Shown one piece after another: positions 26,385 through 34,083 of a DNA stretch of 64,000 nucleotides (the stretch's first letter is position 1; each line of letters starts with the position of its first letter). The notes beneath the pieces were generated by a model. That model was not told the DNA's origin and made no database searches. It saw nothing but the letters and a program-made list of their open reading frames with translations. The stretch comes from an uncultured Kiritimatiellota bacterium (GTDB lineage: Bacteria; Verrucomicrobiota; Kiritimatiellia; RFP12; UBA1067): contig CAKTYZ010000003.1 in NCBI GenBank assembly GCA_934635225.1, positions 62,001-126,000 of the forward strand, read 5' to 3'. A program made the translations under genes and the position numbers.

Positions 26385-27008
26385 TTATCCAAGCACCCAC
26401 ATGACGAGGCTCATCGCAACGCCGACGAAGGCGCCGATTACGCCGCCCCAAAGCGTGACGCCGCGCAGTTCGCGATTCGCGACCTGCCGCGTCAAGAGGA
26501 CGAGCTTCGTCTCGTCATAGCTCATGATCGTCTCGTAGACGATATCCCAGATGTCCGTCTCCTGAATGAGGCGCGGCAAGTGTTCGGAGATGAAGAGCGA
26601 CATCTGATTCGCGCAGATTCGCGCGACCGTCGCGCGGAGATCGTCGTCAAAAAGGTCCGCGACCTCTGAAAGGGCGCGGATTTCCTCCTTCAGGAGACGC
26701 GGCAACAGGGGCTCGAAACCGCGCCCCAGCCCCCCAAGCAAGGTCTTGGCCTTGTCATCCAGCGCGTCAAGCCTGTTGCGGACATCTCGCTCCAGCGCCG
26801 CACGGACCTCGGGCGACGTCAGCTTCGCCACGATCTTCTCCGCCGTCATCAGTTCGTTGCAGATGACTTCCTTCGTGTTTTCGGCGATCAGACGCTTTTT
26901 CTTCGTGAAGAGCGCGTTGAACACCCATCGGATCGCCAGGTCGTTCGTCCCGGCGCCAATGGCAAATCCAACCGCGCCCTGCACGGCCATCTGCACAAGC
27001 AGCGTCAT
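26385..27008 (-). CDS. DUF445 family membrane-associated protein
   Basis: 207 residues with the DUF445 signature at the N-terminus (GAVGFAIGAGTNDLAIRWVFNALF) and a closing membrane segment (LWGGVIGAFVGVAMSLVMWVLG). The middle is helical and charged. The family's role is unknown; it is often an inner-membrane protein. The start overlaps the PIN-toxin stop in ATGA, so it appears to be the third gene of the toxin-antitoxin transcript. Confidence 0.8.
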   Translation of the reverse strand: MTLLVQMAVQGAVGFAIGAGTNDLAIRWVFNALFTKKKRLIAENTKEVICNELMTAEKIVAKLTSPEVRAALERDVRNRLDALDDKAKTLLGGLGRGFEPLLPRLLKEEIRALSEVADLFDDDLRATVARICANQMSLFISEHLPRLIQETDIWDIVYETIMSYDETKLVLLTRQVANRELRGVTLWGGVIGAFVGVAMSLVMWVLG

Positions 27009-27466
27009 GAAGCCGATTCAGCCGCCGCTGCCGTCGCGTCGCCGGTCGGCTCTTCCGCCGCCTCGGTAAAACCGAGCGCTTTCGCCGCCTGGACGAGACC
27101 CACGTCATCGCTCGCGAGAACGCACTTGACGCCACGGACAGACTCAAGTTCCTGCAGGGTCGCCAAATGGATCGCCTGCAGCGTGCCGACTTCAACCGGA
27201 TAGGCCTCGCTTGCGCGCTTGAGAATCTCGTCCGTCACCGGAACCTGCGTGACCGCGTTGCAGACCGTTTCAATCCAGCTGCCGAGACGGGCCCGCCCGG
27301 CATCGTCGAGCTTGCCGCTCAGGCGAAGATGGTTGGCGGCGCGGCAGCATTCCGCACGCATCAGCGTCGAGGCATAGGCATCCTCCCACTTGCCCCAGAA
27401 CGCGGCGGGCTTCCCCACGCCAAGCAAACGGCGAATGACAAAAGACGAATCGAGATAGACAATCAT
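27005..27466 (-). CDS. PIN-domain toxin (VapC-like)
   Basis: A 153-residue PIN-fold protein, the ribonuclease toxin of a type II module. Acidic residues: D6 (YLDSSFVI), E39 (LMRAECC) and D120/D121 (LASDDVGL). The usual third acidic position in the DAIHLA motif reads GTLQAIHLA here, with Gln97 replacing Asp, so catalysis may be weakened or lost. ATG overlaps the antitoxin stop as ATGA. A low-complexity alanine tail follows the fold. Alternative view: a PIN protein retained for a non-toxic role. Confidence 0.85.
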   Translation of the reverse strand: MIVYLDSSFVIRRLLGVGKPAAFWGKWEDAYASTLMRAECCRAANHLRLSGKLDDAGRARLGSWIETVCNAVTQVPVTDEILKRASEAYPVEVGTLQAIHLATLQELESVRGVKCVLASDDVGLVQAAKALGFTEAAEEPTGDATAAAAESAS

Positions 27467-27714
27467 CGCGCACTCCTTTCCTGTTTCATCGCGTCAAGAG
27501 GGTCCTCTGAGAACCCAAAGCCCCCGATATCCGCCACGGCAGACGCCGGCAGAGTCGGTTCGTGCAACGGAAGACGGCATTCGCCGATCTCCCCAAGAAG
27601 CCGCGCAACAATGCGCTTGTGGCTCGTAATCAGCACATCTTTCCCTTGGTGGGCCAATCCAAGATAATGGCTGAGCTGCTGTTTGAGCGTGGCCGTATTT
27701 ACTGTGATGGTCAT
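27463..27714 (-). CDS. Phd/YefM-family antitoxin
   Basis: 83 residues. The N-terminal Phd fold is clear (TVNTATLKQQLSHYLGLAHQGKDVLITSHKRIVARL), and the C-terminal tail would bind the PIN toxin. The gene precedes the toxin gene with a 4-nt overlap. ATG 27714 lies only 10 nt past the -10 box, so the mRNA would be leaderless or nearly so. Phd proteins usually repress their own operon, which fits the inverted repeats in the promoter region. Confidence 0.9.
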   Translation of the reverse strand: MTITVNTATLKQQLSHYLGLAHQGKDVLITSHKRIVARLLGEIGECRLPLHEPTLPASAVADIGGFGFSEDPLDAMKQERSAR

Positions 27715-27724
27715 GATGCGCGTT

Positions 27725-27754
27725 ATTATAGCCTAAATATGGACACATTGTCAA
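27725..27754 (-). promoter_or_regulatory. Promoter of the toxin-antitoxin-DUF445 operon
   Basis: Perfect TTGACA (27754-27749), an 18-bp spacer and TATAAT (27730-27725) on the minus strand. The short dyad GACA-CAT-TGTC (27742-27752) overlaps the -35 box and may be an operator half-site pair. Confidence 0.85.
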
Positions 27755-27775
27755 TAGCAAGCAAATGCCTGTTTC

Positions 27776-27795
27776 TATTGGCGTCAACGCCAATA
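27776..27795. promoter_or_regulatory. Perfect 8-bp inverted repeat upstream of the toxin-antitoxin promoter
   Basis: TATTGGCG-TCAA-CGCCAATA, 22 bp upstream of the -35 box and 31 bp past the stop of the Sel1 gene. It is a candidate autoregulatory operator of the Phd antitoxin, or a weak terminator stem for the preceding operon; no T-run follows it. Confidence 0.5.
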
Positions 27796-27826
27796 TGTCC
27801 TTTTGTGTCCACAACTCGGAGAAGTC

Positions 27827-28546
27827 TTATCGTCGCGTGCGCAACCAGTCGGCGGCAGCCTTGTCGCCGCGAAGCGAACGCGCGCGCATCGCCCAATAAA
27901 GCGAAAGCTCCGAATCCGGCTTGACGCCATGCCCGAACTGATAGGCGGCGGACAGATTGTCCATCGCCTCAGGATGCCCCAGTTCCGCCGCCGCCTGATA
28001 GCATCGAAAAGCCATGACCATGTCCTGCGTGCAGCCGAAGCCTCGCAGATAGCACGTGCCAAGGTTCACGAAGCCATTGGGATCGCGCTGGCGCGCCGCC
28101 CGATTGAAGCAGTCAAAGCCCCGCTTGAGGACCCGCTCCAGCCGGTTCGTGTCGGAGTCTTTCCGCTCCAACGCCTCGGCAACGGCAATCGACCCGAGGG
28201 CGTTCAACGCCTGCACGTTTCCGCCATCCGCCGCTTTCTGCAGACAGACGAAATCGTTGCTCTCGACAGACAACAGATACCACGCGAGCGGATTGTCTCG
28301 CCGCTCCGCCAGCTCGCGGATCTTGTCTCGCGACGCGTCCAGATAGCGCTTGGCAAGGGCCTTGTCGTCCGTCGTCACGCCATAGACGAACTGCTGCAGG
28401 GTTTTCCCGGACGCGGCATCGCGCGCGACGGTCTCCAGCGCCTGTGCATAAATCCTCTTGCCGCAAGACGTCGGCGCGTTCAGGAGCCGGGCGACGGCCT
28501 CGGACGAGCTCATCGCCCCGAGGAGAACTGCAAAGGCGAGAATCAT
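27827..28546 (-). CDS. Sel1-repeat protein (exported)
   Basis: 239 residues with an N-terminal hydrophobic signal-like segment (MILAFAVLLGAMSSSEA) and two or three Sel1/TPR-like repeats (GFVNLGTCYLRGFGCTQDMVMAFRCYQAAAELG and AMDNLSAAYQFGHG). Sel1 repeats mediate protein-protein contacts. The start is set by the ATGA overlap with the methyltransferase stop; the longer ORF upstream runs inside that gene. It is the last gene of the hydrogenase-hisS transcript unit. Confidence 0.72.
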   Translation of the reverse strand: MILAFAVLLGAMSSSEAVARLLNAPTSCGKRIYAQALETVARDAASGKTLQQFVYGVTTDDKALAKRYLDASRDKIRELAERRDNPLAWYLLSVESNDFVCLQKAADGGNVQALNALGSIAVAEALERKDSDTNRLERVLKRGFDCFNRAARQRDPNGFVNLGTCYLRGFGCTQDMVMAFRCYQAAAELGHPEAMDNLSAAYQFGHGVKPDSELSLYWAMRARSLRGDKAAADWLRTRR

Positions 28547-28965
28547 AGATAAGGCCGATAGGTATTCGTGAGCGTCTTCCAGTTCTTCTTCTTCGCGCAG
28601 ATCGTCAACCAGCGATCCTTTCGCCAGAACATCCACCAGGGAGAACGCTCCACTTCAACGATGTGGAAGCCGTCGCGCACGACCGAATAGATTTCCGGCA
28701 GCGTGAAGCCCTCCTGCTGGCGCGTCTTCTCGCGCACCGCGAAATAGAGTCGCCCGTCGGGCCTCAGCACGCGATGCGCTTCGCGGATCGACTGCCGCGC
28801 AACGATTGCGCTGTCCATCAGCACGACCTCGAACTGGGCATCCTCGAACGGCAACGCGTCGGCGCGACTGGTCGCGCGCCAGACGCGCCCCCGCAGCGGC
28901 GCGAACCGCGCGGGGAGCTTCTCGCCGGGGAACCCGATCTCAAGGCTCGTGCGGATGGCGTTCAC
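28543..28965 (-). CDS. Minimal class I SAM-dependent methyltransferase-like protein
   Basis: A 140-residue protein with the central part of a Methyltransf_11 fold: SRADALPFEDAQFEVVLMD, then IREAHRVLRPDGRLYFAVRE. The SAM-binding glycine motif is reduced to LEIGFPGEKL and the helix/strand that normally separates it from the next motif is shortened. GTG start overlaps hisS stop (GTGA). It may be a compact methyltransferase, or a relic that no longer binds SAM. The substrate is unknown. Confidence 0.6.
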   Translation of the reverse strand: MNAIRTSLEIGFPGEKLPARFAPLRGRVWRATSRADALPFEDAQFEVVLMDSAIVARQSIREAHRVLRPDGRLYFAVREKTRQQEGFTLPEIYSVVRDGFHIVEVERSPWWMFWRKDRWLTICAKKKNWKTLTNTYRPYL

Positions 28966-30194
28966 GGGAGAGAGACCTCCGACTCTTCGCGCGTCGTCAT
29001 GTCCTTCAGCCGCGCCATGCCCTTCTCCACGTCGTCCGGGCCGAGAAAGACGGCCTTCTCGGCCCCGCTCTGGTCCGCATGCGAGAAGAACTTCTTCGGC
29101 TTCTGCGCCTTGAGCGCCAAGTCAACCGACGTGCCCTCGGCACGAAGTCTCGCAGCAAGTTTCACGGCCGCATCACGCTGTTCGGGGAACATGAAGCCGA
29201 CCGCCACGCCTTTCTTCTCGGCCGCCGCGTCCGCACCAAGACGCGCCTTCAGAAGCTCCGTCACGACGACATCGCCAAACCCAAGCCCCACGGCGCTCGT
29301 CGGCTCGCCGCCGATCGTCGTCAGCAGGTTGTCGTAGCGCCCGCCGCCGAAAATCGCGCGGAACTCGCCCTTCGTGTCGAATGCCTCGAAGACAACGCCC
29401 GTGTAATAGCTGAGGCCCCGGATGACCGAGATGTCAAACTGGAGCGCTTCGGAAAAGCCGGCGAGCTCCGCCAAACGGAAGAGTTCCACCAGTTCGGGGC
29501 ACGCCGCATAGCTTTTCGTGTCCATGATCGCGAAAGTCGCCTTCACGTCTTCATCCGAAAGCCCGCCGTCCTTCAGCATCGCGGCGATTTCCGCATCCGG
29601 CATCTTGCCGCGCTTGTCGAGCGCGAGAAAGACCTGCGCGTGCTTCTCGACGGCGATTCCGCTTTCCTGAAGCAGCTGCCCCAGGAATCGGCGGGACGAG
29701 ACGTGCACCTTGAAGTCCGCCGTCGAGAGACCCATGCGACGCAAGGCGTCCACCGCCGCCCCCAAGACCTCGACCTCTGCGAGAATCGACTCTTCGCCGA
29801 TGATGTCCACGTTCCATTGGTAGTGTTCGCGCTTGCGCCCTTTCGTCATGCGCTCGTAGCGGAAGCATTGCGCGATCGTCGTCCATTTCAGCGGAAAGGC
29901 GAGCTCCTTCTGGCGCTGGGCGACCATGCGCGCCAAAGTCGGCGTCATTTCGGCCCGAAGAGCCAAATGGCGCTCGGACTTGTCGAAGAAGTGGTAGATC
30001 TGCTCGCCGACTTCCTCTCCCGCCTTGCGCGCCAAGAGCTCGTAGCTCTCGACGACGCAACTGTCATACGGACGGAAGCCCGCCGCTTCGCCTGCCGCGC
30101 GAAACGCGTCAAACACGCGGTTGCGCCAGACCATGTCTTCAGGGTAGAAGTCGCGCATCCCGCGCGGCGCCTCAAAACTCAGTTTCTCTGCCAT
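28962..30194 (-). CDS. hisS: Histidyl-tRNA synthetase
   Basis: 410 residues, normal length. Class II aminoacyl-tRNA synthetase motifs: motif 1 region PRGMRDFYPEDM, motif 2 CFRYERMTKGRKREHYQWN, the His-specific RGLSYYTGVVFEAF, motif 3 GLGFGD; an anticodon-binding domain closes the protein. It charges tRNA-His in the cytosol. It sits in the middle of an apparent operon led by a ferredoxin and a hydrogenase, which is unusual for a housekeeping synthetase. Confidence 0.95.
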   Translation of the reverse strand: MAEKLSFEAPRGMRDFYPEDMVWRNRVFDAFRAAGEAAGFRPYDSCVVESYELLARKAGEEVGEQIYHFFDKSERHLALRAEMTPTLARMVAQRQKELAFPLKWTTIAQCFRYERMTKGRKREHYQWNVDIIGEESILAEVEVLGAAVDALRRMGLSTADFKVHVSSRRFLGQLLQESGIAVEKHAQVFLALDKRGKMPDAEIAAMLKDGGLSDEDVKATFAIMDTKSYAACPELVELFRLAELAGFSEALQFDISVIRGLSYYTGVVFEAFDTKGEFRAIFGGGRYDNLLTTIGGEPTSAVGLGFGDVVVTELLKARLGADAAAEKKGVAVGFMFPEQRDAAVKLAARLRAEGTSVDLALKAQKPKKFFSHADQSGAEKAVFLGPDDVEKGMARLKDMTTREESEVSLP

Positions 30195-30213
30195 AAGTCT
30201 CCTATCACTCCTG

Positions 30214-31626
30214 TCATTTCAACGAACACGGGCCATTCACGCACCCGCCGGCACAAGCCATGACCTCCAGAAAATTCGCGGAAAGCTTGCCGGACGCATA
30301 CAGCTTGAGCAACGTGCAGCTCTTGCGGTCGATTCCGTTGATCTGCTTCGCGTTCAGCTTGAAGTCCGGAATCTTCGACGTCGCCTCCGCCAGCACCGCC
30401 TCGGTGACGCCGCAGCTGCGCGCGAAATTCCGCGCCGTCGGGTTCGCCGGACGCGCGACCGGCCACGGGTCGCACGACAGGACGTCGATCTTGCGCCCCG
30501 CAAGAATCGCGCCAAGTTCCTCGAACGAAAGGACGTAATCGACGCTCTTGCGCCGCGCTTCGCTGCGCTTGGCGACACACGGCCCGATGAAGACCGTCTT
30601 CGCCTCCGGGTCTTTCTCCTTCACGAGCTCGCGCGCATACACCATCGGACTCGGCGTGAGCGAGACATGCTCAATGAGGTCCGGCAGATGCTTCGCGACG
30701 AGGTTCACGTACGCCGGGCAGCAGGATGTCGTCATGAACGTCTTCGGATTCTTCGACAGGCGCTCGACGAATTCCGCCGTCTCATGCTCCGTCGTCTTCT
30801 CGGCGCCCAGCGCGACTTCGATGACATCCGCAAAGCCCGCCTTCGAGCACGCCGTCAGGAGCTGTTCGATCGTGCCAGGAAACTGATGTTCCGCCGCCGG
30901 CGCGACCATCGCCACCAGCCGTTCGCCACGCTTCATCGCCGCAAGGACGCCAAGGAGCTGCGAGCGTTCCATAATCGCGCTGAACGGGCAGGCGTTGAAG
31001 CACTTGCCGCAAAAGATGCATTTCTTGAAGTCAATCTCGGCGACGCCCTGCTCGTTCTTGCGGATGGCCCCGACGGGACACGCCTCTTCGCACGGGACGG
31101 TCGTCTTCACAATCGCGTGATACGGACAAGCCGTGATGCATTTGCCGCACTTGATGCACTTCGACTGGTCAATGACGCTGCGCCCGTTGACGACCTCAAT
31201 CGCCTTTTTCGGGCAGTTGTAGACGCACGGACGCGCGAAGCACCCGCGGCAGTTCGGCGTCGAGACGACCTTCGCGTCCGGGCAGCCGCTGCACGCCGGA
31301 CCGCAGACCGAAAGCGGAGACGTCGCAATGAGGTTGTCAATCGCATGGCTCGCCGCGCCCGCGTCGCCCGAAAGCTTTTCCGCACAATACGCCGAAAGCG
31401 TCTTCGCCTCGTCCGTCTCCTCCTCGACGGTCACGCCCAGAAGAGCCATCAGCCGGTACTTGATGACCGCTCGGTCATGATAGACGCAGCAGCGGGACGG
31501 ATCACCGTCTTTCGGGCGCAACTTGATTGCAATCTGATCGATCTCCTGCTCCAAAATGCCCTCGTCAAACGCGCGGACAAGGCGAATCATCAGTTCACGG
31601 CGCAGGAATGTCGCACCATTCAGCAT
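30214..31626 (-). CDS. [FeFe] hydrogenase, group B-like, monomeric
   Basis: 470 residues with ferredoxin-type CxxCxxCxxxC clusters in the first half (CIKCGKCITACP, 157-168; CIFCGKCFNACP, 203-214, among others) and the H-cluster domain. H-cluster signatures: TSCCPAYV (C302 proton relay, C303), GPCVAKRSEA (C350) and MACAGGCVNGPC (C458, C462). The L1 and L3 variants and the simple one-subunit layout match group B hydrogenases of anaerobes, whose physiological direction is not settled. Maturases HydEFG are not in the window. It follows the 2Fe-2S ferredoxin gene by 1 nt. Confidence 0.9.
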   Translation of the reverse strand: MLNGATFLRRELMIRLVRAFDEGILEQEIDQIAIKLRPKDGDPSRCCVYHDRAVIKYRLMALLGVTVEEETDEAKTLSAYCAEKLSGDAGAASHAIDNLIATSPLSVCGPACSGCPDAKVVSTPNCRGCFARPCVYNCPKKAIEVVNGRSVIDQSKCIKCGKCITACPYHAIVKTTVPCEEACPVGAIRKNEQGVAEIDFKKCIFCGKCFNACPFSAIMERSQLLGVLAAMKRGERLVAMVAPAAEHQFPGTIEQLLTACSKAGFADVIEVALGAEKTTEHETAEFVERLSKNPKTFMTTSCCPAYVNLVAKHLPDLIEHVSLTPSPMVYARELVKEKDPEAKTVFIGPCVAKRSEARRKSVDYVLSFEELGAILAGRKIDVLSCDPWPVARPANPTARNFARSCGVTEAVLAEATSKIPDFKLNAKQINGIDRKSCTLLKLYASGKLSANFLEVMACAGGCVNGPCSLK

Positions 31627-31627
31627 T

Positions 31628-31885
31628 TCAGGCGACTCCTTCCGTCAGCTCGCGAATTCGCGTCAAGACCTTTTCAGAAGTCGCCTGACTCATGATCTCC
31701 GTTCCATTGAAACGGACGTACGGTGCGCCGCCAAGGTTTTCGCGCTCGCACAACTCAAGGCAGGTTTTCGCCTCAATCTCGACGCGGCCGCGGCAATCCT
31801 CCGGCAGCTGGTCCTCCAAATCCATCATCTTCGCCGCCCCCAGCAAATAGCAGGCGGTTCCACAGCAGACTTCGACTTTGATCAT
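31628..31885 (-). CDS. Thioredoxin-like [2Fe-2S] ferredoxin (NuoE/HoxE-like)
   Basis: 85 residues with the four-Cys pattern of thioredoxin-fold [2Fe-2S] proteins: CCGTACYLLGA near the N-terminus and KTCLELCE later. It is probably the electron partner of the hydrogenase encoded 1 nt downstream. The start ATG 31885 follows GAAAGGG (8-nt spacer); the ORF extension to 31945 covers the promoter and is rejected. It is the first gene of the ferredoxin-hydrogenase-hisS-methyltransferase-Sel1 chain. Confidence 0.85.
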   Translation of the reverse strand: MIKVEVCCGTACYLLGAAKMMDLEDQLPEDCRGRVEIEAKTCLELCERENLGGAPYVRFNGTEIMSQATSEKVLTRIRELTEGVA

Positions 31886-31944
31886 TACAGAATCCCTTTC
31901 AACTCGCGTTAACGTGCGCACACGAGACCGTCTCCGACGCAACA

Positions 31945-31980
31945 AGTGAGTAGTATAGCAATTCTAAACTCACTCTTCAA
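31945..31980 (-). promoter_or_regulatory. Promoter of the hydrogenase operon with flanking inverted repeat
   Basis: Minus strand: TTGAAG (31980-31975), a 17-bp spacer and TATACT (31957-31952) after AATTGC, an extended -10. The arms AGTGAGT (31945-31951) and ACTCACT (31968-31974) bracket the -10 symmetrically, so a repressor bound there would block initiation. The sequence does not resemble the known Rex operator. Confidence 0.6.
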
Positions 31981-31983
31981 ATG

Positions 31984-32005
31984 AAAAAACCACGACGAAT
32001 CGTGG
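31984..32005 (-). terminator. Rho-independent terminator of tRNA-Cys
   Basis: On the minus strand CCACGA-TTCG-TCGTGG followed by TTTTTT: a 6-bp stem with a UUCG tetraloop and a U-run, starting 2 nt after the tRNA 3' end. It is the clearest intrinsic terminator in the window. Confidence 0.93.
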
Positions 32006-32007
32006 CT

Positions 32008-32081
32008 TGGAGGTGGGAAGCGGAGTTGAACCGCTGTAAGCGGATTTGCAGTCCGCGACCTAACCGCTCGGCCATCCCACC
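32008..32081 (-). tRNA. tRNA-Cys (GCA)
   Basis: Acceptor GGTGGGA pairs with TCCCACC, discriminator base U73 (a tRNA-Cys identity element), anticodon stem GCGGA/TCCGC with loop CTGCAAA (anticodon GCA), and encoded CCA (32010-32008). It is followed directly by the terminator. Confidence 0.96.
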
Positions 32082-32098
32082 ACAGGTTGATGGCGCAT

Positions 32099-32128
32099 AG
32101 TATATCAAATCCCCCGAACACGCGTCAA
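32099..32128 (-). promoter_or_regulatory. Promoter of tRNA-Cys
   Basis: TTGACG (32128-32123), an 18-bp spacer and TATACT (32104-32099) on the minus strand, preceded by ATTTGA, an extended -10. Confidence 0.83.
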
Positions 32129-32164
32129 CTGCCCATTTTGGCTCTGGGATTGCCCGCCGTTTGC

Positions 32165-32240
32165 CATGACCCCACGGCCCATCCGCATGGAAGCCCCTCG
32201 TCCATCCGCATGAAGACGCCCCTTCCATGCGCATGGCGGA
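32165..32240 (-). repeat. Dispersed repeat element, locus 3 (3 x 23-bp units only)
   Basis: On the minus strand this matches the right part of locus 2, including the trailing GGGCCGTGGGG. Three units centred on ATSCGSAT begin at plus-strand positions 32181, 32204 and 32227, exactly 23 bp apart. The AT-hook-like left part is missing. It lies between ptsI and the tRNA-Cys promoter, in the opposite orientation to loci 1 and 2 on the map. Confidence 0.8.
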
Positions 32241-32283
32241 CCCTCCGCCTTGCCGCGAACACAAAGGCCGGTCGGATTCGTCC

Positions 32284-34083
32284 TCAGAGGATGATGTTTT
32301 CGAGATCGGGTATCTTCGACACCATCCACGCCTTGCAGGCCGTATAGACCTCCAGCGCAGACAGGTCGTCGCCCAAAGCCTTGACCATCGACGCGTAGTC
32401 GTCAAGGTCCGCCCGCGACAGGCGGGACAGCAGCTTCGAGATGACGGGAATATAGGTCGCGGACATTGAGAGCATGTCAATTCCCAATGCCGCCCACAGG
32501 ATGCCGATGATCGGGTCTGACGCGGATTCGCCGCACACGCTGACCTTGATGCCCTGCGCACGCGCTGCGGCTATCACGTCACGCATCAGGCGCAGGATCG
32601 CCGGATTCGTCGGCTGATACAGATGCGCAACCGCCTCGTTGCCGCGGTCAGCCGCCATCGTATACTGCACGAGGTCATTCGTGCCAATCGAGAAGAAATC
32701 GACATGTTTGGCGAGGGCCGCCGCATTCAAGGCCGCAGACGGAACCTCAATCATTGCGCCCACGGGCATATCCTTGGCGTAAGGGACATTCGCCGCGTCA
32801 AGACCGCGTTTGACCTCGTCCATGACCTTCGCCGCCGCGCGCAGCTCCTCGACACAGGAGACCATCGGATACATGAAATAGACATTCCCTTCGGCCGAGG
32901 CGCGCAGGACTGCCCGCAGCTGCGTCTTCATCACCGACAGATGCGACAGAAGATAGCGAATCGAACGATTGCCGAGGAACGGATTCGCTTCGCGCGGCGA
33001 CGTGTTCGCCCGCGCCGCGAGACCTCGAACCATCTTGTCGCCGCCGATGTCCAGCGCACGGATCGTCACATACCCATTCTTCGTCAGCGTCTTCGCAAAG
33101 CGCGCGATATCCCGATAAGTCCGATACTGCTCCTCTTCAGAGGGCTCGCCCTCCTTGTTGAGCCAAAGATATTCACTGCGGTAAAGGCCCACGCCACGTG
33201 CGCCAAGCTCGCGAACGCCCTCGACAGGCGCACCGGGATGAAGGTTGGCGCAAAGCAGGACCTCTCCGCCGCCACGCAGCGCCCCCGTATGCGCACCCAA
33301 GACCTCTTCCGAAATCTCGCGCTGCCGCTCCATGAGATCGCGGAAATCGAGAATCGTGCGCGCGTCCGGCCGAACCGTGACCTGTCCAAGCGTGCCGTCC
33401 AGTAGGATCGTGTCGCCCGCCCGCACGCACGACGTGACATCGCCCAAGCCCGAAACGGCCGGAATGCCCATCGCGCGCGCCAGCAACGCGACATGGCTCG
33501 TCGTCGAGCCGCCGTTCGTCGCAAACCCCAACACGAGATCGCGCGGCAGCTGAACCGTCTCCGACGGCGTCAGATCGTCCGCAACGATAATCGACGGCGT
33601 CTTCAGCTCAAGATGCGGATTGACCGCAAAGCCAAGGAGATTCTTCAGAAGCCTTCGTTCAAGATCGTCAAAATCGCGGACGCGTTCGCGGAAATATGGG
33701 TCATTCATCCGCTCAAACGTCGCGCGCGCACGGTTGACCGTCCGCCGCACGGCCGTCTCGGCATTGAGACGGTCCTTGAGCACATACTGATCGGTCTCGT
33801 CGCTGAGCGTCGGGTCCTCCAGCAACATCAAGTGGCATTCGAAGATGCGCGCATCGCCGCCCGTGCGCTCCTTCAGGACCGCCATGAGGTTCTCGATGTC
33901 GCGCCGCGTATCGAGACGCGCGCGCTTGAGGCGAACGAGCTCCTCGGCCTCATGTCCAGGCTCAACCAGATATTCGGGGATGGGAATGTCCCCATCCCCA
34001 CGATAGATAAACGCGGGACCAAGAGCATAGCCACGGGCCGTTGCCAAGCCCGTCAGCGTCTGCATCTCCGGCTTATTGTTCAT
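32284..34083 (-). CDS. ptsI: PTS enzyme I (phosphoenolpyruvate-protein phosphotransferase)
   Basis: About 599 residues. Enzyme I takes phosphate from PEP and passes it to HPr. The phosphorylated His is His197 in GGSTTSHVALLARAMGIPAV; the PEP-binding barrel has GIGLYRSEY-like VGLYRSEYLW, MYPMVS and FFSIGTNDLVQYTMAADR, and the closing Cys motif SVCGESASDP. I place the start at ATG 34083, overlapping ptsH by 11 nt; ATG 34065 just after the ptsH stop is an alternative. Last gene of the kdsA-to-ptsI cluster. No sugar-specific EII gene is in the window, so the role may be regulatory. Confidence 0.94.
   Translation of the reverse strand: MNNKPEMQTLTGLATARGYALGPAFIYRGDGDIPIPEYLVEPGHEAEELVRLKRARLDTRRDIENLMAVLKERTGGDARIFECHLMLLEDPTLSDETDQYVLKDRLNAETAVRRTVNRARATFERMNDPYFRERVRDFDDLERRLLKNLLGFAVNPHLELKTPSIIVADDLTPSETVQLPRDLVLGFATNGGSTTSHVALLARAMGIPAVSGLGDVTSCVRAGDTILLDGTLGQVTVRPDARTILDFRDLMERQREISEEVLGAHTGALRGGGEVLLCANLHPGAPVEGVRELGARGVGLYRSEYLWLNKEGEPSEEEQYRTYRDIARFAKTLTKNGYVTIRALDIGGDKMVRGLAARANTSPREANPFLGNRSIRYLLSHLSVMKTQLRAVLRASAEGNVYFMYPMVSCVEELRAAAKVMDEVKRGLDAANVPYAKDMPVGAMIEVPSAALNAAALAKHVDFFSIGTNDLVQYTMAADRGNEAVAHLYQPTNPAILRLMRDVIAAARAQGIKVSVCGESASDPIIGILWAALGIDMLSMSATYIPVISKLLSRLSRADLDDYASMVKALGDDLSALEVYTACKAWMVSKIPDLENIIL

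Noticed and set aside
30214..31626. Hydrogenase as a bifurcating HydABC enzyme
   Set aside because: No NADH-binding HydB subunit is encoded; only a small 2Fe-2S ferredoxin accompanies it.
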